Assembly: GCF_009909235.1 (NCBI RefSeq)
Contig: NZ_JAAAPO010000003.1
Coordinates: 124,001 to 188,000, forward strand
Reading direction: 5' to 3'
Length of the DNA: 64,000 nucleotides
Source: Novosphingobium ovatum
GTDB taxonomy: Bacteria > Pseudomonadota > Alphaproteobacteria > Sphingomonadales > Sphingomonadaceae
The position numbers and the translations under genes are program-made. How positions within the stretch are numbered: position 1 is the stretch's first letter; every line of letters starts with the position of its first letter. The notes beneath the pieces were generated by a model that did no database searches, had not been told where the DNA came from, and was given only the letters and a program-made list of their open reading frames with translations. Of this stretch, positions 18,738-27,104 are shown in pieces.

Positions 18738-19490
18738 TCAGATCTTCCAGCCCGAATGGATCGCCACCAGCCCGCCCAGGATAGGCTCGACGCGGGTGTT
18801 CACGAAACCGGCGTCACGGATCATGGTTTCAAACGCGGGCATGGGGGGGAAGCGGCGGATCGATTCGATCAGATAGCGATAGCTTTCGGCGTCGCCCGCG
18901 ATCATCTGGCCAATTTGCGGCACCAGCTTGTGCGAATAGGCGTCATACACCTCGCGGAAGCCGGGCCATTCGGTGGTCGAGAACTCCAGGCAGAAGAAGC
19001 GCCCGCCAAAGCGCAGCACCCGGTAGGCCTCGGCCAGCGCCTTGTCGATGTGGGTGACGTTGCGGATGCCGAACGCGATGGTGTAGGCGTCGAAGTGGCG
19101 CGCCGGAAAGCTCAGTTCCTCGGCGTTCTGGCGGCTCCACACCAGCCCGTCCAGCCCGCGCTCCATCGCGCGTTCGATGCCCACGTCCAGCATGTCCTGA
19201 TTGATGTCGGACACGGTGACATTGGCGCCATGCTTGTGCATGCGAAAGGCGATGTCGCCGGTGCCGCCGGCCATGTCCAGAATGTCCTCATTGGGCTGTG
19301 GCTTGACCCGGCGGACGAACTTGTCCTTCCACAAACGGTGCATGCCGGCCGACATCGCGTCATTCATGATGTCATACTTCTTGGCCACGCCGGAAAAGAC
19401 GGCGCCGACGCGGGCCTCCTTTTCCTCCTCGGCGATGTCCTCATAGCCAAACGAGACGGTGGCGGCGGGCGAATGGGCGGTGTCGGTCAT
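18738..19490 (-). CDS. ubiE: Ubiquinone/menaquinone biosynthesis C-methyltransferase
   Basis: A 250-residue SAM-dependent methyltransferase. Class I motifs are DMAGGTGDIAFRM (motif I), DINQDML, and GIRNVTHIDKAL, which is the UbiE signature; the start region VFSGVAKKYDIMNDAMSAGMHR is also characteristic. It C-methylates the demethoxy-quinol ring. The Met of MTDTAHSP is chosen; the frame remains open much further upstream but overlaps mutM. It is divergent from mutM with 55 bases between. Confidence 0.96.
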   Translation of the reverse strand: MTDTAHSPAATVSFGYEDIAEEEKEARVGAVFSGVAKKYDIMNDAMSAGMHRLWKDKFVRRVKPQPNEDILDMAGGTGDIAFRMHKHGANVTVSDINQDMLDVGIERAMERGLDGLVWSRQNAEELSFPARHFDAYTIAFGIRNVTHIDKALAEAYRVLRFGGRFFCLEFSTTEWPGFREVYDAYSHKLVPQIGQMIAGDAESYRYLIESIRRFPPMPAFETMIRDAGFVNTRVEPILGGLVAIHSGWKI

Positions 19491-19545
19491 GCGCGGCGCT
19501 TTAGGCCAGTTTGCCGGCGGCGGGAAGGCCGTTATAGGGGCAAAT

Positions 19546-20361
19546 ATGCCAGAACTTCCCGAAGTCGAAACAACATTGCGCGGGCTGGACCCGTTTTTGC
19601 GTGGCGCCCGGCTGGTCCGGGTGGAGCCCCGGCGCGAAGGCTTGCGCCGCCCGTTCCCCGCCGATCTGGTGCAGGTGATGCAGGGGGCGACCATCACCGA
19701 TCTGACACGGCGGGCCAAATATGGGCTGCTGCATACGGACCGCGGGGTGGTGCTGGTGTTCCATCTGGGCATGTCGGGGCGGTGGCGGATCGACCCCGAC
19801 AGCCCCGACCGGCACGACCATCTGATCCTGAAAACCGATGCGGGCCATGTGCTGGCGCTGAATGATCCGCGCCGTTTTGGATCGGTTGATCTGGTGGCAG
19901 CCGATGGTCTGGCGGGGTGGGGCGCCTTTGCCGCGATGGGCCCGGAACCGCTGGGGCCGGACTTTACCCCCGCCCATCTGGCGGCCGCGCTGAAGGGCCG
20001 CTTGGGGCCGATCAAGACGCTGTTGCTGGATCAGAAAGTGGTGTCGGGGCTGGGCAATATCTATGTCTGCGAGGCGCTGTACCGCGCCGGTGTGCGCCCC
20101 ACCCGCGCCGGGGGCAAGGTGACCCGGCCTGAAATCGCGCGGCTGGTCCCGGCGATCCGCGATGTGCTGGAGGAATCGATTCGCGCCGGGGGATCGACCA
20201 TCCGCGATTACGCCCAACCCAATGGCGAACTGGGCTATTTCGCCGCCAACTGGCGCGTCTATGGCCGCGAGGGCGAAGGGTGCGGCACCTGTGGCGGCAC
20301 CATCACCCGCATCACCCAGGGCGGCCGATCCAGTTTCTGGTGCCAAGCCTGTCAGAAATAG
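19546..20361 (+). CDS. mutM: Formamidopyrimidine-DNA glycosylase
   Basis: A 271-residue Fpg enzyme that excises 8-oxoguanine and formamidopyrimidines. It begins MPELPEVET, with the catalytic Pro2 and Glu3; KYGLL carries the conserved Lys region, SGLGNIYVCEALYRAG is the H2TH core, and a C-terminal zinc finger (CGTCG...FWCQACQ) completes it. Length is standard. A 2-TM protein gene follows 34 bases later. Confidence 0.97.
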   Translation: MPELPEVETTLRGLDPFLRGARLVRVEPRREGLRRPFPADLVQVMQGATITDLTRRAKYGLLHTDRGVVLVFHLGMSGRWRIDPDSPDRHDHLILKTDAGHVLALNDPRRFGSVDLVAADGLAGWGAFAAMGPEPLGPDFTPAHLAAALKGRLGPIKTLLLDQKVVSGLGNIYVCEALYRAGVRPTRAGGKVTRPEIARLVPAIRDVLEESIRAGGSTIRDYAQPNGELGYFAANWRVYGREGEGCGTCGGTITRITQGGRSSFWCQACQK

Positions 20362-20395
20362 GGCATGATGGCCGCATCACAGGGGGAGTGAGGCG

Positions 20396-20842
20396 ATGAC
20401 CAAGGTCAGCGAGGGAATCAAGGGTGCCGACAGCGCGCCGCCGCGCCGTGACTATGAGGCGCAGGCGCGCGTTTATCTGGAGCAGTGGCGCAAGGCGCGC
20501 TGGTGGTGGCGCTGGACTGGAATTGCGCTGGGCGTGGCCTCGACGCTGTTGGCCTCGGTTGTGGCCAGTAACAACACCTTTCAGACTTTGGTGGCCACGC
20601 GGCCCAATTCTGCGTCCTGGCTGAACCTGTTGAGCGTGGCAGTGGCGATTCTGGTGCCGGTGCTGACCGCGCTGATGGGCGCGTTAAAGCCGCAGGCGCA
20701 GGCCGCGGCCTATGAAACCGCCGCGCGCGAGCTGGAAAAGGCCCTGTGCTGTTTTGAATCCGATCCCACCCGCGACAACAGTCTGTTGGCTGATGCCGTG
20801 GCGCGCGGGCTGGACACGCTGAACCGGGTGGGCAGCCAATAG
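20396..20842 (+). CDS. Two-TM protein resembling SLATT-domain proteins, function unknown
   Basis: A 148-residue protein: a charged N-terminal segment with a YLEQWRKARWWWRW amphipathic stretch, two membrane helices (about 41-58 and 76-97), and a cytosolic helical tail with YETAARELEKALCCFE. A short 2-TM hairpin followed by an A-x-x-LE helix is the layout of DUF4231/SLATT proteins, which are often linked to nucleotide-signalling conflict systems. No cyclase, SLOG or other partner is adjacent, so a defence role is not supported here. AGGGGGA precedes the ATG. Confidence 0.7.
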   Translation: MTKVSEGIKGADSAPPRRDYEAQARVYLEQWRKARWWWRWTGIALGVASTLLASVVASNNTFQTLVATRPNSASWLNLLSVAVAILVPVLTALMGALKPQAQAAAYETAARELEKALCCFESDPTRDNSLLADAVARGLDTLNRVGSQ

Positions 20843-20886
20843 CGCCGCGCGTCGCCCCGGGGCGTTTTCCGGCAGGGCGTGACACG

Positions 20887-20923
20887 CGAATCCCTTGACG
20901 ATTCGCCACGCCAACGCTAAGGG
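20887..20923 (+). promoter_or_regulatory. Candidate promoter of rpsT
   Basis: TTGACG at 20895-20900 and TAAGGG 17 bases downstream precede rpsT by about 85 bases. The bases CGAATCCCTTGAC ending in this -35 are identical to those before rpmH. Confidence 0.45.
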
Positions 20924-21008
20924 CCGCCCTTCCAACGGGGTCGCATGGCCTTGTTATACCGATTTTCGCTAGCAATTCCGGCCGCATCGGCCCGATACGA
21001 GGACACAC

Positions 21009-21269
21009 ATGGCCAATACGCCGCAAGCCCGTAAGCGCATCCGTCGCAATGAGCGCCGCGCAGAGATCAATGGCGCCCGCATCAGCCGCATCCGCACCTT
21101 TGTGAAGAAGGTGGAAGCCGCGATCGAAGGTGGTGACAAGACTGCTGCTGCTGCTGCCCTGCACGACGCCCAGCCCGAACTGGCCCGTGGCGTTGCGCGC
21201 GGCGTGCTGCACAAGAACACTGTGGCGCGCAAGATGTCGCGTCTGTCGAAGGCTGTCGCCGCTCTCTGA
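21009..21269 (+). CDS. rpsT: 30S ribosomal protein S20
   Basis: An 86-residue basic, Ala-rich helical protein beginning [21 protein letters not shown] and ending [19 protein letters not shown], which is the S20 pattern. It binds 16S rRNA in the small subunit. It lies directly upstream of dnaA, a linkage common in sphingomonads, and is followed by a strong terminator hairpin. Confidence 0.97.
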   Translation: MANTPQARKRIRRNERRAEINGARISRIRTFVKKVEAAIEGGDKTAAAAALHDAQPELARGVARGVLHKNTVARKMSRLSKAVAAL

Positions 21270-21781
21270 TCGGGCAAGGCGCGCTTCGGCGTGGCTCTGT
21301 CCGAAGTGGTAATAATCAGGAGGTGATTCGCTCACCTTTTGTAACCACAATCGATTGGCAGAGGCAGAAATATGAACAAATACTTAGGTGTTTGTCTGGA
21401 ATAGGCCGGTGGGGCAAACCGCCGGCCTTTTCTTATATGTGTGGGTACGGCCACAGTGTGGTCGAGCCAAGCTATTCAGATACAACGATTCGGCGGCGCG
21501 TTTTTCAAAATAATACGTAAAAACAGCTATTTGCGCGGTTTTCCCGGATTTCTGCCGCCCTTGTGGTGTCAAGGCAATTATTTCGGTTCCGTTGCAAAAT
21601 GCCGCCTTGTCCTTGGCTCAGACTTGTCCATAGATAGTCGTGCCGGAGCCAAGGGCTCTGGCCTTCACAATCGTGTTTTTTGAACGATCAGCCGGCTGCG
21701 GGGTGACTGCGGTGGGACTTGTTGTGCGTCTGCGCAGGTCAGGTCGGTGGATCGTTGGGTTTTTAGTCGGGAGCGTTCGGG
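21270..21781 (+). other. AT-rich gap between rpsT and dnaA
   Basis: About 510 bases without a credible gene. It is visibly richer in A and T than its surroundings between roughly 21325 and 21620, contains the rpsT terminator, and must carry the dnaA promoter. Only weak DnaA-box-like sequences are seen (TTGTCCATA near 21626). Confidence 0.6.
21404..21434 (+). terminator. Rho-independent terminator after rpsT
   Basis: GGCCGGTGG (21404-21412) pairs with CCGCCGGCC (21419-21427) around a six-base loop with one G-U pair, followed by TTTTCTT. Confidence 0.8.
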
Positions 21782-23299
21782 GTGACCGGAACCGTTTGGG
21801 GTGGCCGCAAGGCCGATTCCGTGGGCATCAAGGGTATGCCGGCCAAGGGCCGTGCAGAGGTGCAGGATCAGGAGGCGCTGGATTTGGCGGCTGACTGGTC
21901 CGACATCAGCCAAGGCCTGCGCAAGGATCTGGGTCAGCAATTGCACAACCAGTGGATCCGTCCGATCCAACTGGGGGGTTTCTGCAAGGAGACCGGCACG
22001 CTGGACCTCTATTTGCCGACAGAGTTTTCGGCCAATTGGGTGGCGGATCGTTTTGCCGACCGTCTCTCGCTGGCGTGGAAGATTGCCCGGCCCGAAGTGC
22101 GCCATGTGCGGATCTCGGTCCAGCCGGGCCGCCGCGCGCTGCCCGAACTGCGAATCGCGCGTGACAATGGTGCCCCCGCGCCTTCGTTGCGCAAGGTGGA
22201 AGATGCGCCCCAGTCGCGCGGCATGGGCATGACCGCCACCGCCGAGACGCTGAACCCCGATGCGGTCGGGCTGGCCTCGATCGGGCTGGACCCCTCGCTC
22301 ACCTTCACCACCTTTGTCACCGGCACGTCCAACGTGCTGGCCTGCAACGCCGCGCAGCGCATGGCCGCGCTCGAGGCGCCGCAGTTCTCGCCCTTGTACC
22401 TCAAGGCCGCAACGGGGCAGGGCAAGACCCATCTGATGCACGCCATTGGCCATGCCTTTCTGGCCAACCACCCGCGCGCGCGGATCTTCTATTGCAGCGC
22501 CGAACGCTTCATGGTCGAATTCGTCCAGGCGCTGCGCCAAAATCAGATGATCGAGTTCAAGGCCCGCCTGCGCGGTTTTGACCTGCTGATGATCGATGAC
22601 ATCCAGTTCATCATCGGCAAGGCCAGCGCGCAGGAGGAACTGCTCTATACGATCGACGCCCTGCTGGCCGAGGGCAAGCGGCTGGTGTTCGCCGCCGACC
22701 GCGCCCCGCAGGCGCTGGACGGCGTGGAGCAGCGCCTGCTGTCGCGCCTGTCGATGGGGCTGGTGGCCGATATACAGCCTGCTGACATCGAACTGCGCCG
22801 CGCCGTGCTGGAGCACCGCCTGTCGCGCTTTGCCAGCGTGGGCGTGCCCAACGATGTGGTCGAGTTTCTGGCCCGCACCATCAACCGCAACGTGCGCGAA
22901 CTGGTCGGCGGGTTGAACAAGCTGATCGCCTATGCCCAGCTGACCGGTCAGCCGGTGTCGCTGCAACTGGCCGAGGATCAGTTGACCGATATCCTGTCGG
23001 CCAACCGCAAGCGGATCACCATCGACGAGATCCAGCGCACGGTGTGCCAGTTCTATCGCGTCGACCGCACGGAAATGGCCAGCAAGCGCCGCGCGCGCGC
23101 TGTCGTCCGTCCGCGTCAGGTGGCGATGTATCTGGCCAAGGTGCTGACGCCGCGGTCCTATCCCGAAATCGGGCGCAAGTTTGGCGGGCGTGACCACTCG
23201 ACGGTGATCCACGCGGTGCGCCTGATCGAGGATCTGCGCACGCGTGATGCCGATATCGACGGCGACGTGCGCAGCCTGCTGCGGCAGCTGGAAAGCTGA
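21782..23299 (+). CDS. dnaA: Chromosomal replication initiator DnaA
   Basis: A 505-residue initiator. Domain I (about residues 36-115) is followed by a linker; the AAA+ domain has Walker A AATGQGKTHL (about 209-218), Walker B LLMIDDIQF, and sensor motifs; the C-terminal DNA-binding domain has the signature GRKFGGRDHSTVIHAV. The GTG start is used because it keeps all of domain I; an internal ATG 18 codons later is possible. DnaA unwinds oriC after binding TTATCCACA boxes, and such boxes occur just downstream of this gene. Confidence 0.97.
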   Translation: MTGTVWGGRKADSVGIKGMPAKGRAEVQDQEALDLAADWSDISQGLRKDLGQQLHNQWIRPIQLGGFCKETGTLDLYLPTEFSANWVADRFADRLSLAWKIARPEVRHVRISVQPGRRALPELRIARDNGAPAPSLRKVEDAPQSRGMGMTATAETLNPDAVGLASIGLDPSLTFTTFVTGTSNVLACNAAQRMAALEAPQFSPLYLKAATGQGKTHLMHAIGHAFLANHPRARIFYCSAERFMVEFVQALRQNQMIEFKARLRGFDLLMIDDIQFIIGKASAQEELLYTIDALLAEGKRLVFAADRAPQALDGVEQRLLSRLSMGLVADIQPADIELRRAVLEHRLSRFASVGVPNDVVEFLARTINRNVRELVGGLNKLIAYAQLTGQPVSLQLAEDQLTDILSANRKRITIDEIQRTVCQFYRVDRTEMASKRRARAVVRPRQVAMYLAKVLTPRSYPEIGRKFGGRDHSTVIHAVRLIEDLRTRDADIDGDVRSLLRQLES

Positions 23300-23310
23300 T
23301 CCAAGGCAAT

Positions 23311-23433
23311 TGCGGATAAGCCTGTGCATGCGCAGGGGATGACCCTGTGCGTGCACGGTGCGTAACCCTGTGCACAGGCTGTTGACCGGCGGTGGATGCT
23401 TGGTGGACATGCCTGTGGATGGCTTGTGGATAA
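23311..23433. other. DnaA-box cluster downstream of dnaA (candidate oriC element)
   Basis: TGTGGATAA at 23425-23433 is a perfect DnaA box (reverse orientation). TGCGGATAA at 23311-23319 differs at one base and TGTGGATGG at 23414-23422 at two, all in the same orientation. GTGCACGG and TGTGCACAGG palindromes lie between. The cluster fills the 250-base gap between dnaA and the next gene. Confidence 0.55.
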
Positions 23434-23547
23434 CTGATTGCGTCGGACCCGCATCGGATCCTTCCCCTGTGCCCGCCGTCACGCTTGCCGCCTGCCGCGC
23501 CACGGCCTATAGGCGCGGCGTGGCAACAGACATTGCGTGAGGGACTG

Positions 23548-24552
23548 GTGACGAACAAGACGAATGCGCTGATGGCGCGTGGTGCGGCCTTTTTGGGCAG
23601 CGAAACGGCGATCCTGTGCGGCGCGATGAGCTGGGTCTCGGAACGCAATCTGGTCAGCGCGATCAGCAACGCGGGCGGCTTTGGCGTGATCGCCTGTGGC
23701 GCGATGACGCCCGAACTGCTGGACACCGAAATCGCCGCGACCAAGGCGCTGACGGACAAGCCTTTTGGCGTCAATCTGATCACCATGCACCCGGCGCTGT
23801 TCGACCTGATCGCGGTCTGCGCCAAGCATAAGGTCAGCCATGTCGTGCTGGCCGGTGGCCTGCCGCCCAAGGGTAGCGTCGAGGCGATCAAGGAGACCGG
23901 CGCCAAGGTCATCTGTTTTGCCCCCACGCTGGCGCTGGGCAAGAAGCTGTTGCGTTCGGGCGCAGATGCGCTGGTGATCGAAGGGTCCGAGGCCGGCGGC
24001 CATATCGGCCCGGTGTCGACCAGCGTGCTGGCGCAGGAAATCCTGCCCGCTCTGGCCGCTGACAATCTGGTGTTTGTTGCCGGCGGCATCGGTCGGGGCG
24101 AGATGATCGCCTCCTATCTGGAGATGGGTGCGGCGGGCGTGCAATTGGGCACCCGTTTTGCGGCCGCGACGGAATCGATCGCCCACCCCGATTTCAAAAA
24201 GGCCTTCTTCCGCGCCAGCGCGCGCGAGGCGGTTGCCAGTGTGCAGGTTGACCCGCGCCTGCCGGTGATCCCGGTGCGCGCGCTGAAGAACAAGGGCACC
24301 GAGGAATTCACCGCCAAGCAGGTCGAAGTGGCCAAGCTGCTGGACGCCGGTGAAGTCGACATGGGCGAGGCGCAGTTGCAGATCGAGCATTACTGGGCTG
24401 GCGCGCTGCGCCGCGCGGTGATCGAGGGCGATGTCGAGAATGGCTCGGTCATGGCGGGCCAGTCGGTCGGCATGGTCAGCAAGGAAGAGCCGGTCGCCGA
24501 CATCATCGCCGGTCTGATGGGTGAATGCGAAGCCGCGTTGGCGCGCGCCTGA
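23548..24552 (+). CDS. Nitronate monooxygenase-like flavoprotein
   Basis: A 334-residue FMN-dependent TIM-barrel of the nitronate monooxygenase/2-nitropropane dioxygenase family, whose FabK relatives are enoyl-ACP reductases. Visible motifs: NAGGFGVIACGAM near the N-terminus, EGSEAGGHIGP with the catalytic-type His, FVAGGIGRGEM and GVQLGTRFAAATES, which bind the FMN phosphate. The GTG with GAGGGA just upstream is the most likely start. It oxidises alkyl nitronates or acts on a related substrate; a precise one cannot be given. It overlaps the next small gene by one base. Confidence 0.85.
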   Translation: MTNKTNALMARGAAFLGSETAILCGAMSWVSERNLVSAISNAGGFGVIACGAMTPELLDTEIAATKALTDKPFGVNLITMHPALFDLIAVCAKHKVSHVVLAGGLPPKGSVEAIKETGAKVICFAPTLALGKKLLRSGADALVIEGSEAGGHIGPVSTSVLAQEILPALAADNLVFVAGGIGRGEMIASYLEMGAAGVQLGTRFAAATESIAHPDFKKAFFRASAREAVASVQVDPRLPVIPVRALKNKGTEEFTAKQVEVAKLLDAGEVDMGEAQLQIEHYWAGALRRAVIEGDVENGSVMAGQSVGMVSKEEPVADIIAGLMGECEAALARA

Positions 24553-24893
24553 TGGCCAAGGCGGATCGTCTGGAACGGATGGACATCCGCCGCGCTGATT
24601 TGGAAGACGAGTACCGCGACGCCCTGATCGCCGCCCTGAAGGTGACGGCGGCGGGCGCGTGGGGCTTGTTTGACCATCAGCAGGACAAGGTGGCGCGGGC
24701 CAAGGTCGCGCCCGTGCTGGCCGAACTGGCCGATCTGGCCGAAACCATCGACGATCTGCGTCATGATTTGGCGATGGAGCCGTTTGCCCTCCACGCCGAA
24801 TTCATCGCCGCGCGCGGGCCGGTGGCCTCCAGCGCGGTGGGGGAACCAAAACAGGCCGCCGCATGGTTGCAGCGGCCTGATCTGAAACGCTAA
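24552..24893 (+). CDS. Small helical protein, unknown
   Basis: A 113-residue, mostly helical, charged protein with KADRLERMDIRRADLEDEYRD at the start and a second helix rich in Asp/Leu. It begins with a TGATG overlap on the flavoprotein gene, so the two are translationally coupled and may work together. I recognise no family. Confidence 0.7.
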   Translation: MAKADRLERMDIRRADLEDEYRDALIAALKVTAAGAWGLFDHQQDKVARAKVAPVLAELADLAETIDDLRHDLAMEPFALHAEFIAARGPVASSAVGEPKQAAAWLQRPDLKR

Positions 24894-24894
24894 A

Positions 24895-25689
24895 TCAGCC
24901 CCAGCGGTTGATTTCCGGTCCTGGTGCCCATGCCGTTTCGGGCTGGGCCACGGTGGCGCGGGCCAGTGCGGCCGCCACGCTGGGCCGGGACCGCACGCGT
25001 GCGGCCCATGCGGCGGCGCGGGGGCGGTTGTCCCACACGCCCGGCACCAGGGCCTCGGCGCCGGCCAGCCAGCCATAGGTTTCGATGTCGGCGATCGACA
25101 CATCCCCCATCAGCCATTCGCGCCCATCGGCCAACTGATCTTCGACCATCTGTACAGCGGCGGTCAGTTTGGTGGTGGAATCGGCCATGGCATTGCCCAC
25201 AGCCGCCTCGGTCATGCTGTCGGCGCGGGTTTCGATCCAGCGTTGTTTCAGGTCGCCCGAAACGATGGGCGCAATCGCCGCGTCAAATTCGGCATCCGCC
25301 ATCGCCGCCAACACGGGGCTGGCAAAGGCCTTGTTGCCCAGAAACGCGGCGGCCGGGGCGCAGCGTTCGGTGATGCGGCGGCACCACATCATCATCTGCC
25401 AATGGGCATAGGCGTCCTTTGGCTGGAGGGCGTTGCCGGCCATTTCGTCCATATATTGCGCCAGAAACACCGATTCGGTCATCGCCTCGCCGTCCACCAC
25501 CAGCACCGGGCCTTCGCCTTCCAGCCCCATGTCGCGGGCCAGCGGCTCGGTCAGGCCGGGGATCGTGTGGCGCTCGCCGCGCAGCAGGGCGATGGGGCGG
25601 CAATCGACGTCCAGCCCGGTTTCGCCCACCATCGCCAGCGCGGTCAGCGAGGGGCCGTTCGGCTCGCCGTGATAGAGGATCATGCTCAT
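24895..25689 (-). CDS. Glutathione S-transferase, LigF-like
   Basis: A 264-residue GST. Residues 3-85 form the thioredoxin-like domain (ILYHGEPNGPSLTALAM at the active-site end, MTESVFLAQYMDE as the gamma-glutamyl binding region), then a helical domain with a long linker (LKQRWIETR) similar in place to that of the beta-etherase LigF. Family members in sphingomonads cleave beta-aryl ether bonds or remove glutathione from such intermediates; others detoxify or isomerise. It overlaps the next GST by four bases (ATGA), so they form one operon. Confidence 0.85.
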   Translation of the reverse strand: MSMILYHGEPNGPSLTALAMVGETGLDVDCRPIALLRGERHTIPGLTEPLARDMGLEGEGPVLVVDGEAMTESVFLAQYMDEMAGNALQPKDAYAHWQMMMWCRRITERCAPAAAFLGNKAFASPVLAAMADAEFDAAIAPIVSGDLKQRWIETRADSMTEAAVGNAMADSTTKLTAAVQMVEDQLADGREWLMGDVSIADIETYGWLAGAEALVPGVWDNRPRAAAWAARVRSRPSVAAALARATVAQPETAWAPGPEINRWG

Positions 25690-26525
25690 GCCTTTTCTCC
25701 CAGCTGGCCCAGTTGGTACAGCCCTTCGCTCTCGGCCTTTTGGGCGATGTAGTCGGTTTCCAGAATTTCGACGCGGCTGGCCATGGGGGTGCGGCCCAGC
25801 TTCCAGCAGGCGCGGGTGGCGGGGCGGCGATAGATCGCGCGCAGCCAGCGCATGATGTTGGGGGTCAGCTCGTCATTGGCCAGATGCGGCTGCGACAGCG
25901 GCATGGCATAGGCCAGATTGAAGCCGTTGACGTCGGCCAGCGAATAGGTGTCGCTGGCCAGCCATTCGCGCTTGGCCAGTTCGGCTTCCAGCATTTGGAT
26001 GCCCACAGCAATGCGGCGGCCGCTTTCGGCCATTTCGGCGTCCGAAAACAGGCCAAACACCGCCTTGTTCCACGCGGTGCGCCGTTCGGGCAGGGGGATC
26101 GCCTCGATCTGGGCGCGGATCTTGGCCTCGCCATGGGCCTTTAACGCGTTGGGGCCGACGAAATATTTCCACCCGAACATCGAAAAGCTGGGCGCCAGCC
26201 ACTGGTCCATGAACTTCATCCACCAACGGATGCGCCAGCGGTCGGCGGCATTGTCCGGCATCAGCGCGGGGCCGTCGAAGGCTTCGTTGACATATTCCAT
26301 GATCGCGGTCGATTCCACCAGCACGCGGCGGCCGGCGGGTGTGTCATGCGTCATGGCGGGGATCGTGCCCTGCGGGTTGATTGCCAGATATTCCGGCTTG
26401 TGCTGATCGAAATTCAGCATGTCGATGTAATGGCTGTCGAACGCCACGCCCTTTTCCATCAGCGCCAGCATGGGCTTTCCGGAATTGGCATTGGGTTCCC
26501 AGTGGTACAGGGTAATGTCGCTCAT
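25686..26525 (-). CDS. Glutathione S-transferase, beta-etherase (LigF)-like
   Basis: A 279-residue GST closely following the LigF layout. The active-site stretch NANSGKP (about residues 12-18) parallels GANSLKP of LigF, including the Ser; INPQGTIPAM and ESTAIMEYVNEAFD complete the GSH site, and the helical domain carries KFMDQWL and the ADVNGFNLAYAM segment. LigF-type enzymes cleave the beta-O-4 ether of lignin dimer ketones with glutathione. The Met with GGAGCGGAGCG upstream is the start. First gene of a two-GST operon with the island's motif upstream. Confidence 0.88.
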   Translation of the reverse strand: MSDITLYHWEPNANSGKPMLALMEKGVAFDSHYIDMLNFDQHKPEYLAINPQGTIPAMTHDTPAGRRVLVESTAIMEYVNEAFDGPALMPDNAADRWRIRWWMKFMDQWLAPSFSMFGWKYFVGPNALKAHGEAKIRAQIEAIPLPERRTAWNKAVFGLFSDAEMAESGRRIAVGIQMLEAELAKREWLASDTYSLADVNGFNLAYAMPLSQPHLANDELTPNIMRWLRAIYRRPATRACWKLGRTPMASRVEILETDYIAQKAESEGLYQLGQLGEKA

Positions 26526-26571
26526 TGGACGCTCCGCTCCCATGGGTGCCGCTTTATGCTTGCGGCTGTGA

Positions 26572-26593
26572 TTGTATGTATCACTAACCAAAT
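26572..26593. promoter_or_regulatory. Candidate operator upstream of the GST operon
   Basis: TTGTATG at 26572 is followed ten bases later by the CTAACCAAAT segment. It matches, half by half, the sites at 33531-33555 and 31753-31777. Confidence 0.5.
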
Positions 26594-26632
26594 ATTGACC
26601 CCGCGCGCAAGGGGCCGCTCTGTGCCGGGCGC

Positions 26633-26669
26633 AAAAAAGGCCCGGGGCGTCGCTGTTCCGCCCCGAGCC
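26633..26669 (-). terminator. Terminator of the flavocytochrome operon
   Basis: Stem 26639-26649 (GGCCCGGGGCG) pairs with 26659-26669 (CGCCCCGAGCC) with one mismatch; the six A bases at 26633-26638 give a T-run on the minus strand. Confidence 0.7.
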
Positions 26670-26693
26670 TGATTTGTCAGGTGTTTCCGCCGT

Positions 26694-27104
26694 TTACCGC
26701 GAACGCAGCGCCCAACGGAACAGGTGGTCGCGGCCCGTCAGCGGGGCGGCGATGCGGGTTTCGCTGGCCAGACGCAGCCCGCGTTCCTCCATCGCCCCGC
26801 GCACCATCAGCCAGTCGCTCCAGCGGGTCAGGCCTTCGACATGGGTGATGGCAGGCAGATCGCCGCGCAACAGGGCAAAGCGGTCATCATGCGCGACCGC
26901 CATGTCCAGCATCAGGCCGCCGCGATGCTGCGCGGCAAAGTCGCGCGATTCGGCGACGCGGCTGTCATACACCACCAGCCGCGCGGCGGCATGGGCGGTG
27001 CTGCTGGCCAGCGGCAGCGCGGCGGCTGCCCCGGCCAGTGCTGAGCCTTTGAGCAGGCTGCGGCGGCTGGCCGCCAGGGTCGGCTTTACAGTAACCTCGG
27101 TCAT
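26694..27104 (-). CDS. Small Tat-exported protein of the flavocytochrome operon
   Basis: 136 residues. SRRSLLKGSALAGAAAALPLASSTAHA is a clear twin-arginine signal, leaving a mature part of about 95 residues with RLVVYDSRVAESRDFA at its start. No known domain is recognised. Its ATG overlaps the cytochrome stop (TGATG), and that gene overlaps the flavoprotein stop, so all three are translated together. Tat signals are used for folded cargo, so it may be a partner that carries or matures the flavoprotein; that is inference. Confidence 0.8.
   Translation of the reverse strand: MTEVTVKPTLAASRRSLLKGSALAGAAAALPLASSTAHAAARLVVYDSRVAESRDFAAQHRGGLMLDMAVAHDDRFALLRGDLPAITHVEGLTRWSDWLMVRGAMEERGLRLASETRIAAPLTGRDHLFRWALRSR

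Noticed and set aside
20396..20842. SLATT-type phage defence system
   Set aside because: No cyclase, sensor or effector partner lies nearby; neighbours are mutM and rpsT.
21270..21781. Origin of replication upstream of dnaA
   Set aside because: The gap is AT-rich, but only degenerate DnaA boxes are visible; the better cluster is downstream of dnaA, so it is reported there.
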